Source: Dactylosporangium vinaceum
GTDB taxonomy: Bacteria; Actinomycetota; Actinomycetes; Mycobacteriales; Micromonosporaceae
NCBI RefSeq assembly: GCF_019904175.1
Contig: NZ_CP061913.1
Span: 6,882,001 to 6,946,000, forward strand
Direction: 5' to 3'
DNA length: 64,000 nucleotides
The notes beneath the pieces were generated by a model. It worked only from the letters and a program-made list of their open reading frames with translations, had not been told where the DNA came from and did no database searches. Of the stretch, positions 56,591 to 64,000 are shown in pieces (position 1 is the stretch's first letter; every line of letters starts with the position of its first letter). A program made the translations under genes and the position numbers.

Positions 56591-57361
56591 ATGCTTCTGG
56601 TGAGTAATCTGAACGCAGACGTTCGAGACGGAACTCAGGCCGAACCTCTCGCGAGGCCAAACACGAACGAAACAACAGCGGAACAATGTCGGCAACCTAT
56701 GCCCTTGCATCCGGCACTGGTCGCGGCCAGCGAATACGGCGAGCTGTTCCTGACCATTGTCGAACGCACCGGCGTGGGTCTGGTACTGCTGAACCCGCAG
56801 TTACGGATCCAGCAGACGAACGCGGCCTTCCTCGAGCACTGCGGGCAGCCGCGCTTCGACCTGCACGGCTTCGACTTCCCGGAGCTGCTGCACCCGAGCG
56901 TCCGGCAGTACATGCGCCGGCAGTTCGACCGGCTGCTGACCGGGCGCAGCAACCGCTTCGTCGAGCACCTGGCGGCGCTGTGGGCGACCCGCACGGCGTT
57001 CACCGGCGCGCTGACCGGCATGGCCGTTCCCAGCGAGGCGGGCCCGCTCAAGACGATCGTGGTGCTGGTGTCTCCGGACAAGGCCGAGGACGACGAGCGC
57101 CGGGTGCTCATCAGCCCGAACAAGATCCTGTCCGAGATCAACGCGAAGATCCTCGAGGGCGTCGCCACCGGGGTGCCCACCGTCCAGCTCGCCGCCCGCC
57201 TGTATCTGAGCCGGCAGGGCATCGAGTACCACGTCAGCAACATGCTGCGGCAGTTCAAGGTGCCCAACCGGGCCGCCCTGGTCTCCAAGGCGTATTCCAT
57301 GGGACTGTTCGGGGTCGGATCCTGGCCACCCAAGGTGCTGCCGGAGTACGTGCGGCGCTGA
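56591..57361 (+). CDS. PAS-LuxR regulator (PimM type), TTA-containing
   Basis: A 256-residue protein. A PAS domain (about 40-150; VERTGVGLVLLNPQLRIQQTN and the HGFDFPELLHPSV region) is followed by a short LuxR-type helix-turn-helix at about 190-245 (ILEGVATGVPTVQLAARLYLSR, GIEYHVSNMLRQFKVPNRAALV). This is the architecture of PimM, AmphRIV and NysRIV, the positive regulators of polyene macrolide clusters. I chose the ATG at 56591 because GGGAG lies 8 nt upstream. ATGs at 56540 and 56567 are alternatives. Codon 71 is TTA (56801-56803). The PimM-like palindrome at 46962 is a likely target. Confidence 0.9.
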   Translation: MLLVSNLNADVRDGTQAEPLARPNTNETTAEQCRQPMPLHPALVAASEYGELFLTIVERTGVGLVLLNPQLRIQQTNAAFLEHCGQPRFDLHGFDFPELLHPSVRQYMRRQFDRLLTGRSNRFVEHLAALWATRTAFTGALTGMAVPSEAGPLKTIVVLVSPDKAEDDERRVLISPNKILSEINAKILEGVATGVPTVQLAARLYLSRQGIEYHVSNMLRQFKVPNRAALVSKAYSMGLFGVGSWPPKVLPEYVRR

Positions 57362-57383
57362 GCCGCACCGATTGGCTATTGCG

Positions 57384-57416
57384 CGTGGCCGGAGGCGGAT
57401 GCCGCCTCCGGCCACG
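57384..57416 (+). terminator. Terminator after the PAS-LuxR gene
   Basis: A 15-bp perfect stem (57384-57398 with 57402-57416) and a 3-nt loop begin 22 bp after the stop codon. TTTT follows at 57421-57424. It is the most canonical intrinsic terminator in the window. Confidence 0.85.
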
Positions 57417-57540
57417 ACCGTTTTCCGGCAGTGGATGAATATCCCTTTCACGTGTCCCGGAATGGGGATTGCGGATACCGGTGAGCGACGGCGCCGGGCA
57501 CTGTTCGGGTCCGAACAACCAACCGCAGGGCCGGCGCCGG

Positions 57541-57570
57541 TCCGGGCGCGCTCGACAGGGCGCGCCCGGA
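57541..57570 (-). terminator. Terminator after the modular PKS gene
   Basis: TCCGGGCGCGC (57541-57551) pairs with GCGCGCCCGGA (57560-57570) across 8 nt, 12 bp beyond the PKS stop on the minus strand. There is no T-tract. Confidence 0.6.
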
Positions 57571-57582
57571 TCGGGAAGTCGC

Positions 57583-60500
57583 TCAGGAGATGCCGAGCTC
57601 CCGGTCGATCAGGTCGAACATCTCGTCGTCGGAGGCCGTGTCCAGCTCGTCCGGCGCGCCGTCCTCCTCCGGGGTGTCCTCCCAGCGCCGCAGCAGGCTG
57701 CGCAGCCGCTCGGCGACCTGGCGGCGCACGGCCGGGTCGCGCTGCTCGTCCGGCCGGGCCGCGGCCAGGGCGTCGAGCGCGGCCAGCGGGCCGGCCGCCG
57801 CCTCGGGCGCGAGCTCGGCGTCGAGGTGGCGGGCCAGCGCCACCGGCGTCGGATGGTCGAACACCACCGTGACGGGCAGCCGCAGCCCCGTGGCGGCCGT
57901 CAGCTTGTTGCGCAGGTCCACCGCCGTGAGGGAGTCGAAGCCGAGCTCCCGGAACGGCCGGGAGGCGTGCACCGCCTCGGGGTCGGCGTGGCCCAGGGTG
58001 CCGGCCGCGTGGCTGCGGACCAGGTGCACCAGCTCGCGGTGCCGGGCCTCGGCGCCCAGGCCGAGCAGCCGCCGGGCCTCACCCGCCACCTCGGGCTCCG
58101 GCGCCGCGGCGGCCCGCTCCCCCGCCGCCCGGGCCTCGGGTAGTGCGGCGAGCAGCCGGTGGTGCGGTGAGAGTGCGTACAGGGCGCCGAAGCGGGCCCA
58201 GTCCACCCGCGCGACGACGAGCTCGGTCTCGCCGTGCTCGACCGCCTCCACCAGCGCGGTGACGGCGTCGGCGGGCTCCATGCCGAGCACGCCGTGGCGG
58301 GCCAGCCGGTCGGCCTCGGCCGCGTCGACCAGGCCGCCGCCGTCCCAGGCCCCCCAGGCCACGCACAGGGCCGGTAGGCCGCGCGAGCGGCGGTGGCGGG
58401 CCAGAGCGGCCAGGTAGGCGTTGCCGGCCGCGTAGGCCGCCTGGCCCGCGTTGCCCCACACCCCGGCCCCGGAGGAGAACAGCACGAAGGCGTCGAGGGG
58501 CCGGTCGGCCAGCAGCTCGTGCAGGTTGGCGGCGCCGGCCGCCTTCGGGCCGAGGATCGCCGCGAGGTCCTCCGGCGCGGTGTCGGCCAGCGCCCGCTCG
58601 GCGCCGGTCACGCCCGCGCAGTGCACGACCGCGCTGATCGGCCGGTCGGCCGGCTGGGCGGCGAGCAGGGCCCGCAGCGCCTCCCGATCGGCGACGTCAC
58701 ACGCCTCGATGCTGACCTCGGCGCCCAGTGCGGCCAGCTCGGCCGCGAGCTCGGCCGCGCCGGGCGCGGCCGGTCCGCGCCGGCCGGTCAGCACCAGCCG
58801 GGGTGCTCCGGCCGCGGCCAGGTGCCGGGCGACGTGGGCACCGAGCGCGCCGGTACCGCCGGTGATGAGCACGCTGCCGGTGGGCCGCCACGGCGTCCGG
58901 GGCCCGGCCGGGTCGAGCGGCGCCCGTTCGAGGCGGCGGCCGAGCAGCCCGGTGGGGCGCAGCGCCAGCTGCCGCTCGTCTCCGGCCGCCCCGGCCAGAA
59001 CGGCGCAGAGCCGCTCGGCGGCCGCATCGTCGAGCTCGGCCGGCGCGTCGATCAGGCCGCCGGGCCGGGCCGGGTCGTCCAGCCCGGCCACGATGCCCAG
59101 GCCCCACACCAGCGCCTGCCCCGGTGCCTCGCCGTCGACGCCGCACGTCAGCCACCACAGCGGCGCGGCGACGTCGGCGTCGCGCAGCCCTTGGACGAGC
59201 GCCACCTCGGCCCCGAGCCCGGGGTCGCCCGGCTCCGGCGTCGCGTCGGCGCCCAGCAGCGACACCACCCCGGCCACGGGGCCGGAGGCGGCGCTCGCGC
59301 GCAGTGACCCGGCGAACCCGTCCCGCGTCGCGTCGCCCGCCGGGCGCAGCACCTCCACGGTCGCCCCGTGGCGCTGCAGCGCCGCCGTCAGCGCGCGGAC
59401 GCGCTCGTGCCGGCCGAACGCCGGGGCGACGATCAGCCAGCGGCCCTCCAGGCGGGCCGGCTCCGGCTCCGGCAGTGCGGTCCAGCGCACCGCGTAGCGC
59501 CACGAGTCGAGCCGCTCCCGCCGCTCGGCCCCGGCCCGCCAGCCGCGCAGGCCCGGCAGGACCGCCGCGACCGCGTCCGGCGCCACCCCCAGCGTGCGGG
59601 CCAGGCCCGGCACGTCGGCGTCGCGGACCGCGCCCCAGAAGGCCGCGTCGGCCGGGTCGCTCCCGCCGGCCGGGTCGCCCGGTGCGGCGTCGAGCCAGAA
59701 GCGGCGCCGCTGGAAGGCGTACGTCGGCAGGTCAACAACCCGCCCCGCCGGCCCCAGCAGCGGCGCCCAGTCCACGCCGACGCCGCGCACGAACAGCTCG
59801 GCGGCCGAGGTGGCGAAGCGGGCCAGACCGCCCTCGTGCCGCCGCAGCGAGCCGGCCACCACGAACGCGCCGCCGTCGGCCACCGCCTCCGCGGTCTCCT
59901 GGACCGGCACGGTGAGCACCGGGTGGGGGCTGCACTCGACGAACACCCGGTATCCGTCGGCGACCAGGCGCTCGACGGCGTCGGCGAAGCGGACCGGGGC
60001 GCGCAGGTTGTGGTACCAGTAGCCGGCGTCCAGCTGTGGCCCGGCCAGCCACTGCCCGGTGGCCGTGGACAGCATCGGCACCGTCCCGGCCGCCCCGGTA
60101 ACCCCGGCCAGCCCGGTGCGCAGCGTCGCCTCGACCGGCTCGACCTGCGCGGAGTGGGAGGCGTAGTCGACGTCGACCAGGCGGGCCCGGACGTCATCGG
60201 CGGTGCAGGCGGCGACGAAGGCGTGCACCGCCGCGACCGCACCCGACACCACGACCGCCGTCGGACCGTTGACGACCGCGATCTCCAGTTCGCCGCCCTG
60301 GGCCGCGATGCGCCGCCGCACCTCGTCCGGCGCCAGCGCCACGGATGCCATGGCGCCGGTGCCGGCCAGCGCGACGATCGCGCGGCTGCGCACGGCCACG
60401 ACCCGGGCCGCGTCGTCGAGTGAGAGCATCCCGGCCGCGCAGGCCGCGGCGATCTCGCCCTGGGAGTGCCCGACGACGGCGTCGGGGTGCACACCGAAGG

Positions 60501-63500
60501 ACCGCCACAGCTCGGCCAGGGCGACCATCACGGCCCACGAGGCCGGCTGGACCACGTCGACGCGGTCCAGGCCGGGCGCGCCGGCGGCGCCGCGCAGGAC
60601 GGCTGTCAACGACCACTCGACGTGCGGGGTGAGGGCCCGCTCGCAGGCTTCGATCGCGGCCCGGAACACCGGCGCCTCGTCGAGCAGCCCGGCGGCCATG
60701 CCGGCCCACTGCGCGCCCTGGCCGGGGAAGACGAACACGGTGCGGCCGTCGACGTCGGCGCGGCCGCGCACGATGCCGGGCGCGTCGCCGCCGCCGGACA
60801 GGGCGGCCAGGCCCTCGCCCGGGTCGCCGAGCACCACGGCCCGCTCGGGCAGCAGCGAGCGGGTGTGCAGCAGTGACCGGGCCACGTCGGCCGCGGCGAA
60901 GGGCTCCAGCGCGCGCAGCCGGGCCGCCTGCTCGGCCAGGGCGGCCGGGGTGTGCGCGGTGACCGCCAGCGGCACCAGCGCCGGCGGCGGCGCGTCGGCC
61001 GGCGCCGGCGGCGGCGCGTCGGCCGGCGCCGGCGGCGGCGCGTCGGCCGGCGCCGGCGGCGCGGCCGGCGGCTCCTCGAGGATGACGTGGGCGTTGGTGC
61101 CGCTGATGCCGAACGACGACACCCCGGCCCGGCGCGGTCGCCCGCCGGCCGGCCACTCCCGCGCCTCGGTGAGCAGCTCCACCGCGCCCGCGCTCCAGTC
61201 GATGTGCGGCGACGGCTCGTCGGCGTGCAGGGTCCGGGGCAGCCGCTCGTGGCGCATGGCGAGCACCATCTTGATGACGCCGCCGATCCCGGCCGCGGTC
61301 TGGGTGTGCCCGATGTTGGACTTGAGCGACCCCAGCCACAGCGGCCGGTCCGGGGCCCGGTCGCGGCCGTAGGTGGCCAGCAGCGCCTGGGCCTCGATGG
61401 GGTCGCCGAGCAGCGTGCCGGTGCCGTGCGCCTCCACGACGTCGACCTCCCCCGCGCCGAGCCCGGCGGCCGCGAGGGCGTTGCGGATGACCCGCTGCTG
61501 CGACGGCCCGTTGGGGGCGGTCAGCCCGTTGGACGCGCCGTCCTGGTTGATGGCGCTGCCGCGGAGCACGGCCAGGACCTCGTGGCCGTGGCGGCGGGCG
61601 TCGCTGAGCCGCTCCAGCATGACCATGCCGGCCCCCTCGGCGAGGCCGAAGCCGTCGGCGCCGGCCCCGAACGCCTTGCACCGGCCGTCGCGGGCCAGGC
61701 CGCGCTGGCGGCTGAAGCCGACGAACTGGGCCGGGGTCGACATCACCATCGCCGCGCCGGCCAGGGCCAGGTCGCACTCGCCGCGGCGCAGCGAGTCGGC
61801 CGCCAGGTGCAGCGCGACGAGCGACGAGCTGCACGCGGTGTCGACGGTGACGGCCGGGCCCTCCAGGCCCAGCACGTAGCTGATCCGCCCGGAGGCCACG
61901 CTCGACGCGCCGCCGGTGACGAGGTACCCCTCCAGCCCCTCGGTCCCCGCGGCGCCGGCCTGCAGCCGGGTGCCGTACGCCTGGTCGGCCATGCCCACGA
62001 ACACGCCGGTCCGGCTGCCGCGCAGCGCGGCCGGGGCGATCCGGGCCCGCTCGGCCGTCTCCCAGGCGACCTCCAGCAGCAGCCGCTGCTGCGGGTCCAT
62101 GGCGAGCGCCTCGCGCGGGCTGATGCCGAACAGGTCGGGGTCGAAGTCGGCGGCGTCGTACAGGAAGCCGCCGTGGCGCACGTAGGTGGTCCCGGACCGG
62201 TCGGGGTCGGGGTCGTAGAGGGCGGCGAGGTCCCAGCCGCGGTCGGCGGGCATCGGGCCGACGGCGTCGACCTCGTCGGCCAGCAGCCGCCACAGGTCCT
62301 CGGGGGTGCGCACGCCGCCCGGGTACCGGCAGCCGAGGCCGACCACGACCACCGGGTCGCTCGCGTCGACGACGGCGACGGGCGCGGCGGCCACCGGGGC
62401 GGCGGCCTCGCCGAAGAGCTCGCTGCGCAGGAACCGGGCCAGGTCGACGGGGGTCGGGTGGTCGAAGACGACGGTGGCCGGCAGGCGCAGGCCGGTGGCC
62501 GCGCTGAGCCCGTTGCGCAGCTCGACGGCCGAGAGCGAGTCGAAGCCCAGCTCCATGAAGGCCCGGCGGACCTCGACGGTCTCGGCCGATTCGTGGCCGA
62601 GGATGCGGGCGATCTGGCCGCGCACGAGGTCGAGCAGCGCCCGGTCGCGCTCGGCCGGGTCGAGCCCGGCCAGCCCGCCGGTGCCGGGCGCCGCCGCGGG
62701 CTCGGCGCCGGCCAGGAGGGCCCGGCGGACCTCGGGCAGCTCGCCGATGAGCGGGCTGGGGCGGGCCGCGCCGAAGACGGCGGCGAAGGTGTCCCAGTCG
62801 ACGTCGGCGACCGCGATCGCCGCGTCGTCGTGGTCGAGCAGCTGCTGCAGCGCGTGCAGCGACGGCTCGGGGTCGATGAGGGGCACGCCGCGGCGGCGCA
62901 GCGTCTCCTCCAGCGCGTCGGCGATCATGCCGCCGCCCGCCCAGGGCCCCCAGTTCACGCTGTGCACGGCGATGCCGGCCGCCCGCTGCCGCTCGGCGAG
63001 CGCGTCCAGGTGGGCGTTGGCCGCCGCGTAGGCGCCATGGTCGCCGACGCCCCAGGTCGCGGCGATGGAGGAGAAGTACACGACGGTGTGCACGTCGTCC
63101 AGGAGCGCGTCGAGGTGCCGGGCCCCGCCGACCTTGCCCGCGGCCACCCGGGCCAGCCCGGCGACGGTCAGCTCGGCCAGCGGCGCGAGGTCGGCGACGC
63201 CCGCGGTGTGCATGACCGTGCGGATCGGCTCGCCCGCGGCGGCGCAGCCGGCGACGAGCGCCGCGACGGCGTCGCGGTCGGCGACGTCGCACGCGACCAC
63301 GCTGACCCGGGCCCCGAGCGCGGTCAGCTCCTCGGCGAGCGCGGCCACGCCGGGTGCGTCCGGGCCCCGCCGGCTGGTGAGCACGAGCCGCCGGGCCCCA
63401 CCGGCGACGAGCCAGCGGGCCACGTGAGCGCCGAGCGCGCCGGTGCCGCCGGTGACGAGCACTGTCCCGTCCGGCCGCCAGGTCCGGGCCGGGGCGCCGG

Positions 63501-64000
63501 CGCCGGTCGCGGCCCGCACGAGCCGCCGGCCGTGGACCCGGCCGTCACGGATCGCGACCTGGTCCTCCCCGCCGGCCCCGGCCAGCACGGCGCACAGCCC
63601 GGCCAGCTCGGCCGGCGTCGGCTGCGCGGGCAGGTCGACGAGGCCGCCCCAGCGCTGCGGATACTCCAGCGCGGCGACGCGCCCGAGCCCCCACGTCTGG
63701 GCCTGCTCCGGCGAGACCGCGGCCGCACCGGCGACGCCGACCGCCCCGCGGGTCAGGCACCACAGCCGGGCCGCGCCGTCGGGCCCGGCCAGCTGCTGCA
63801 GCAGGGCGAGGTTGGCCGCCGTCCCGGCCGGCACCACCGCGTGCTCGGCGTGCGGACGCTCGTCGAGGGCGAGCAGCGAGACGACGCCGGCGTAGTCGCC
63901 GTCGTCGAGCGCATCGGCCACGCAGACGCTTGCACCGTGCGCGTCGAGCGCGGCGGCGACCGCGGCGACGAGCGCATCCCCGGCCGGCCCGACGACGAGC
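57583..64000 (-). CDS. Modular type I polyketide synthase, C-terminal 2.1 kaa (5' end outside window)
   Basis: The frame stays open to the window edge. Order: a KR (TGGTGALGAH; Ser in YFSS, Tyr in GAYAAANAH), ACP (GFDSLSAVEL), KS (DTACSSS, EAHGTGTLLGDP, NIGHTQTAAG), AT with GHSQGE and YASH fingerprints (methylmalonyl-CoA), a second KR (GGTGALGAH; Tyr in AAYAAGNAY), ACP (GFDSLTAVDL), and a C-terminal docking tail (SDDEMFDLIDRELG). Neither KR has the LDD motif of B-type enzymes and both have the W of A-type ones, so L-configured hydroxyls are predicted. No DH, ER or thioesterase is present, so this is an internal or early subunit that docks to another PKS. Catalytic residues look intact. Confidence 0.95.
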   Translation of the reverse strand, partial: LVVGPAGDALVAAVAAALDAHGASVCVADALDDGDYAGVVSLLALDERPHAEHAVVPAGTAANLALLQQLAGPDGAARLWCLTRGAVGVAGAAAVSPEQAQTWGLGRVAALEYPQRWGGLVDLPAQPTPAELAGLCAVLAGAGGEDQVAIRDGRVHGRRLVRAATGAGAPARTWRPDGTVLVTGGTGALGAHVARWLVAGGARRLVLTSRRGPDAPGVAALAEELTALGARVSVVACDVADRDAVAALVAGCAAAGEPIRTVMHTAGVADLAPLAELTVAGLARVAAGKVGGARHLDALLDDVHTVVYFSSIAATWGVGDHGAYAAANAHLDALAERQRAAGIAVHSVNWGPWAGGGMIADALEETLRRRGVPLIDPEPSLHALQQLLDHDDAAIAVADVDWDTFAAVFGAARPSPLIGELPEVRRALLAGAEPAAAPGTGGLAGLDPAERDRALLDLVRGQIARILGHESAETVEVRRAFMELGFDSLSAVELRNGLSAATGLRLPATVVFDHPTPVDLARFLRSELFGEAAAPVAAAPVAVVDASDPVVVVGLGCRYPGGVRTPEDLWRLLADEVDAVGPMPADRGWDLAALYDPDPDRSGTTYVRHGGFLYDAADFDPDLFGISPREALAMDPQQRLLLEVAWETAERARIAPAALRGSRTGVFVGMADQAYGTRLQAGAAGTEGLEGYLVTGGASSVASGRISYVLGLEGPAVTVDTACSSSLVALHLAADSLRRGECDLALAGAAMVMSTPAQFVGFSRQRGLARDGRCKAFGAGADGFGLAEGAGMVMLERLSDARRHGHEVLAVLRGSAINQDGASNGLTAPNGPSQQRVIRNALAAAGLGAGEVDVVEAHGTGTLLGDPIEAQALLATYGRDRAPDRPLWLGSLKSNIGHTQTAAGIGGVIKMVLAMRHERLPRTLHADEPSPHIDWSAGAVELLTEAREWPAGGRPRRAGVSSFGISGTNAHVILEEPPAAPPAPADAPPPAPADAPPPAPADAPPPALVPLAVTAHTPAALAEQAARLRALEPFAAADVARSLLHTRSLLPERAVVLGDPGEGLAALSGGGDAPGIVRGRADVDGRTVFVFPGQGAQWAGMAAGLLDEAPVFRAAIEACERALTPHVEWSLTAVLRGAAGAPGLDRVDVVQPASWAVMVALAELWRSFGVHPDAVVGHSQGEIAAACAAGMLSLDDAARVVAVRSRAIVALAGTGAMASVALAPDEVRRRIAAQGGELEIAVVNGPTAVVVSGAVAAVHAFVAACTADDVRARLVDVDYASHSAQVEPVEATLRTGLAGVTGAAGTVPMLSTATGQWLAGPQLDAGYWYHNLRAPVRFADAVERLVADGYRVFVECSPHPVLTVPVQETAEAVADGGAFVVAGSLRRHEGGLARFATSAAELFVRGVGVDWAPLLGPAGRVVDLPTYAFQRRRFWLDAAPGDPAGGSDPADAAFWGAVRDADVPGLARTLGVAPDAVAAVLPGLRGWRAGAERRERLDSWRYAVRWTALPEPEPARLEGRWLIVAPAFGRHERVRALTAALQRHGATVEVLRPAGDATRDGFAGSLRASAASGPVAGVVSLLGADATPEPGDPGLGAEVALVQGLRDADVAAPLWWLTCGVDGEAPGQALVWGLGIVAGLDDPARPGGLIDAPAELDDAAAERLCAVLAGAAGDERQLALRPTGLLGRRLERAPLDPAGPRTPWRPTGSVLITGGTGALGAHVARHLAAAGAPRLVLTGRRGPAAPGAAELAAELAALGAEVSIEACDVADREALRALLAAQPADRPISAVVHCAGVTGAERALADTAPEDLAAILGPKAAGAANLHELLADRPLDAFVLFSSGAGVWGNAGQAAYAAGNAYLAALARHRRSRGLPALCVAWGAWDGGGLVDAAEADRLARHGVLGMEPADAVTALVEAVEHGETELVVARVDWARFGALYALSPHHRLLAALPEARAAGERAAAAPEPEVAGEARRLLGLGAEARHRELVHLVRSHAAGTLGHADPEAVHASRPFRELGFDSLTAVDLRNKLTAATGLRLPVTVVFDHPTPVALARHLDAELAPEAAAGPLAALDALAAARPDEQRDPAVRRQVAERLRSLLRRWEDTPEEDGAPDELDTASDDEMFDLIDRELGIS
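60981..61052 (-). repeat. Three perfect 24-bp tandem repeats in the KS-AT linker
   Basis: Three identical 24-bp units (60981-61004, 61005-61028, 61029-61052) encode the 8-residue period PADAPPPA between the KS and AT of the modular PKS. They keep the frame and only lengthen a flexible linker. Confidence 0.9.

Noticed and set aside
60981..61052. Short regularly spaced repeats that could suggest a CRISPR array
   Set aside because: The units are contiguous without spacers and are in-frame coding sequence of a PKS linker.

Overview
This window is very GC-rich double-stranded DNA, packed with tightly overlapping genes that often start with GTG. It carries WXG100/EccC genes, futalosine-pathway menaquinone genes, LAL-type regulators and modular polyketide synthase genes. 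Together these point to a filamentous actinomycete, most likely Micromonosporaceae or a relative. The genus cannot be fixed from the sequence alone.

Region 1 (1-7.7 kb) holds ordinary genes. They are a methyltransferase tail, a membrane cytochrome-b/Moco oxidoreductase fusion, a small membrane protein, a GT87-type glycosyltransferase, a GNAT/CGNR-zinc-finger pair, an EamA exporter, an SDR enzyme with a divergent XRE regulator, and a small unknown protein.

Region 2 (7.8-28.1 kb, all minus strand) is an 11-gene operon, almost every junction of which is a 4-bp ATGA/GTGA overlap or a very short gap. In transcription order it encodes: a WXG-headed 315-aa protein, an unknown 209-aa protein, a PP2C phosphatase, an FHA protein, a transmembrane Ser/Thr kinase, a 2049-aa Ig-like/Fn3 surface protein, a MoxR ATPase, a DUF58 protein, a transglutaminase-fold membrane protein, an FHA-EccC ATPase, and a WXG100 protein. 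The kinase-Fn3-MoxR-DUF58-transglutaminase core matches the order of the bifidobacterial PFNA cluster. Here it is merged with type VII secretion parts. The transglutaminase-fold protein appears to have lost its catalytic Cys and Asp.

Region 3 (28.1-33.4 kb) encodes secreted proteins: a polysaccharide deacetylase, a GH64 beta-1,3-glucanase with duplicated ricin-type lectin domains behind a LacI-type palindrome, and a PASTA-containing lipoprotein candidate.

Region 4 (33.5-48.3 kb) centres on a coupled minus-strand operon: ACP-KS-AT-ACP-aminotransferase megasynthase, fatty acyl-AMP ligase, HAD protein, futalosine-hydrolase homologue. This set predicts a beta-amino fatty acyl product. Around it are a luciferase-like monooxygenase, rhomboid protease, phosphopantetheinyl transferase, ferredoxin, MqnE, a PaaK-like ligase, MqnD and a small membrane protein.

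Region 5 (48.4-64 kb) has three large LuxR/LAL-type regulators and one PAS-LuxR (PimM-type) regulator. After them comes the C-terminal part of a modular type I PKS, running off the window end: KR-ACP-KS-AT-KR-ACP plus a docking domain. A perfect palindrome at 46962-46977 closely matches the published PimM operator and ties regions 4 and 5 together. In-frame TTA codons in two of the regulators, the futalosine-hydrolase homologue and the lipoprotein suggest bldA-type control. The best reading is one biosynthetic gene cluster in which a beta-amino fatty acyl unit may feed a methylmalonyl-using polyketide line.
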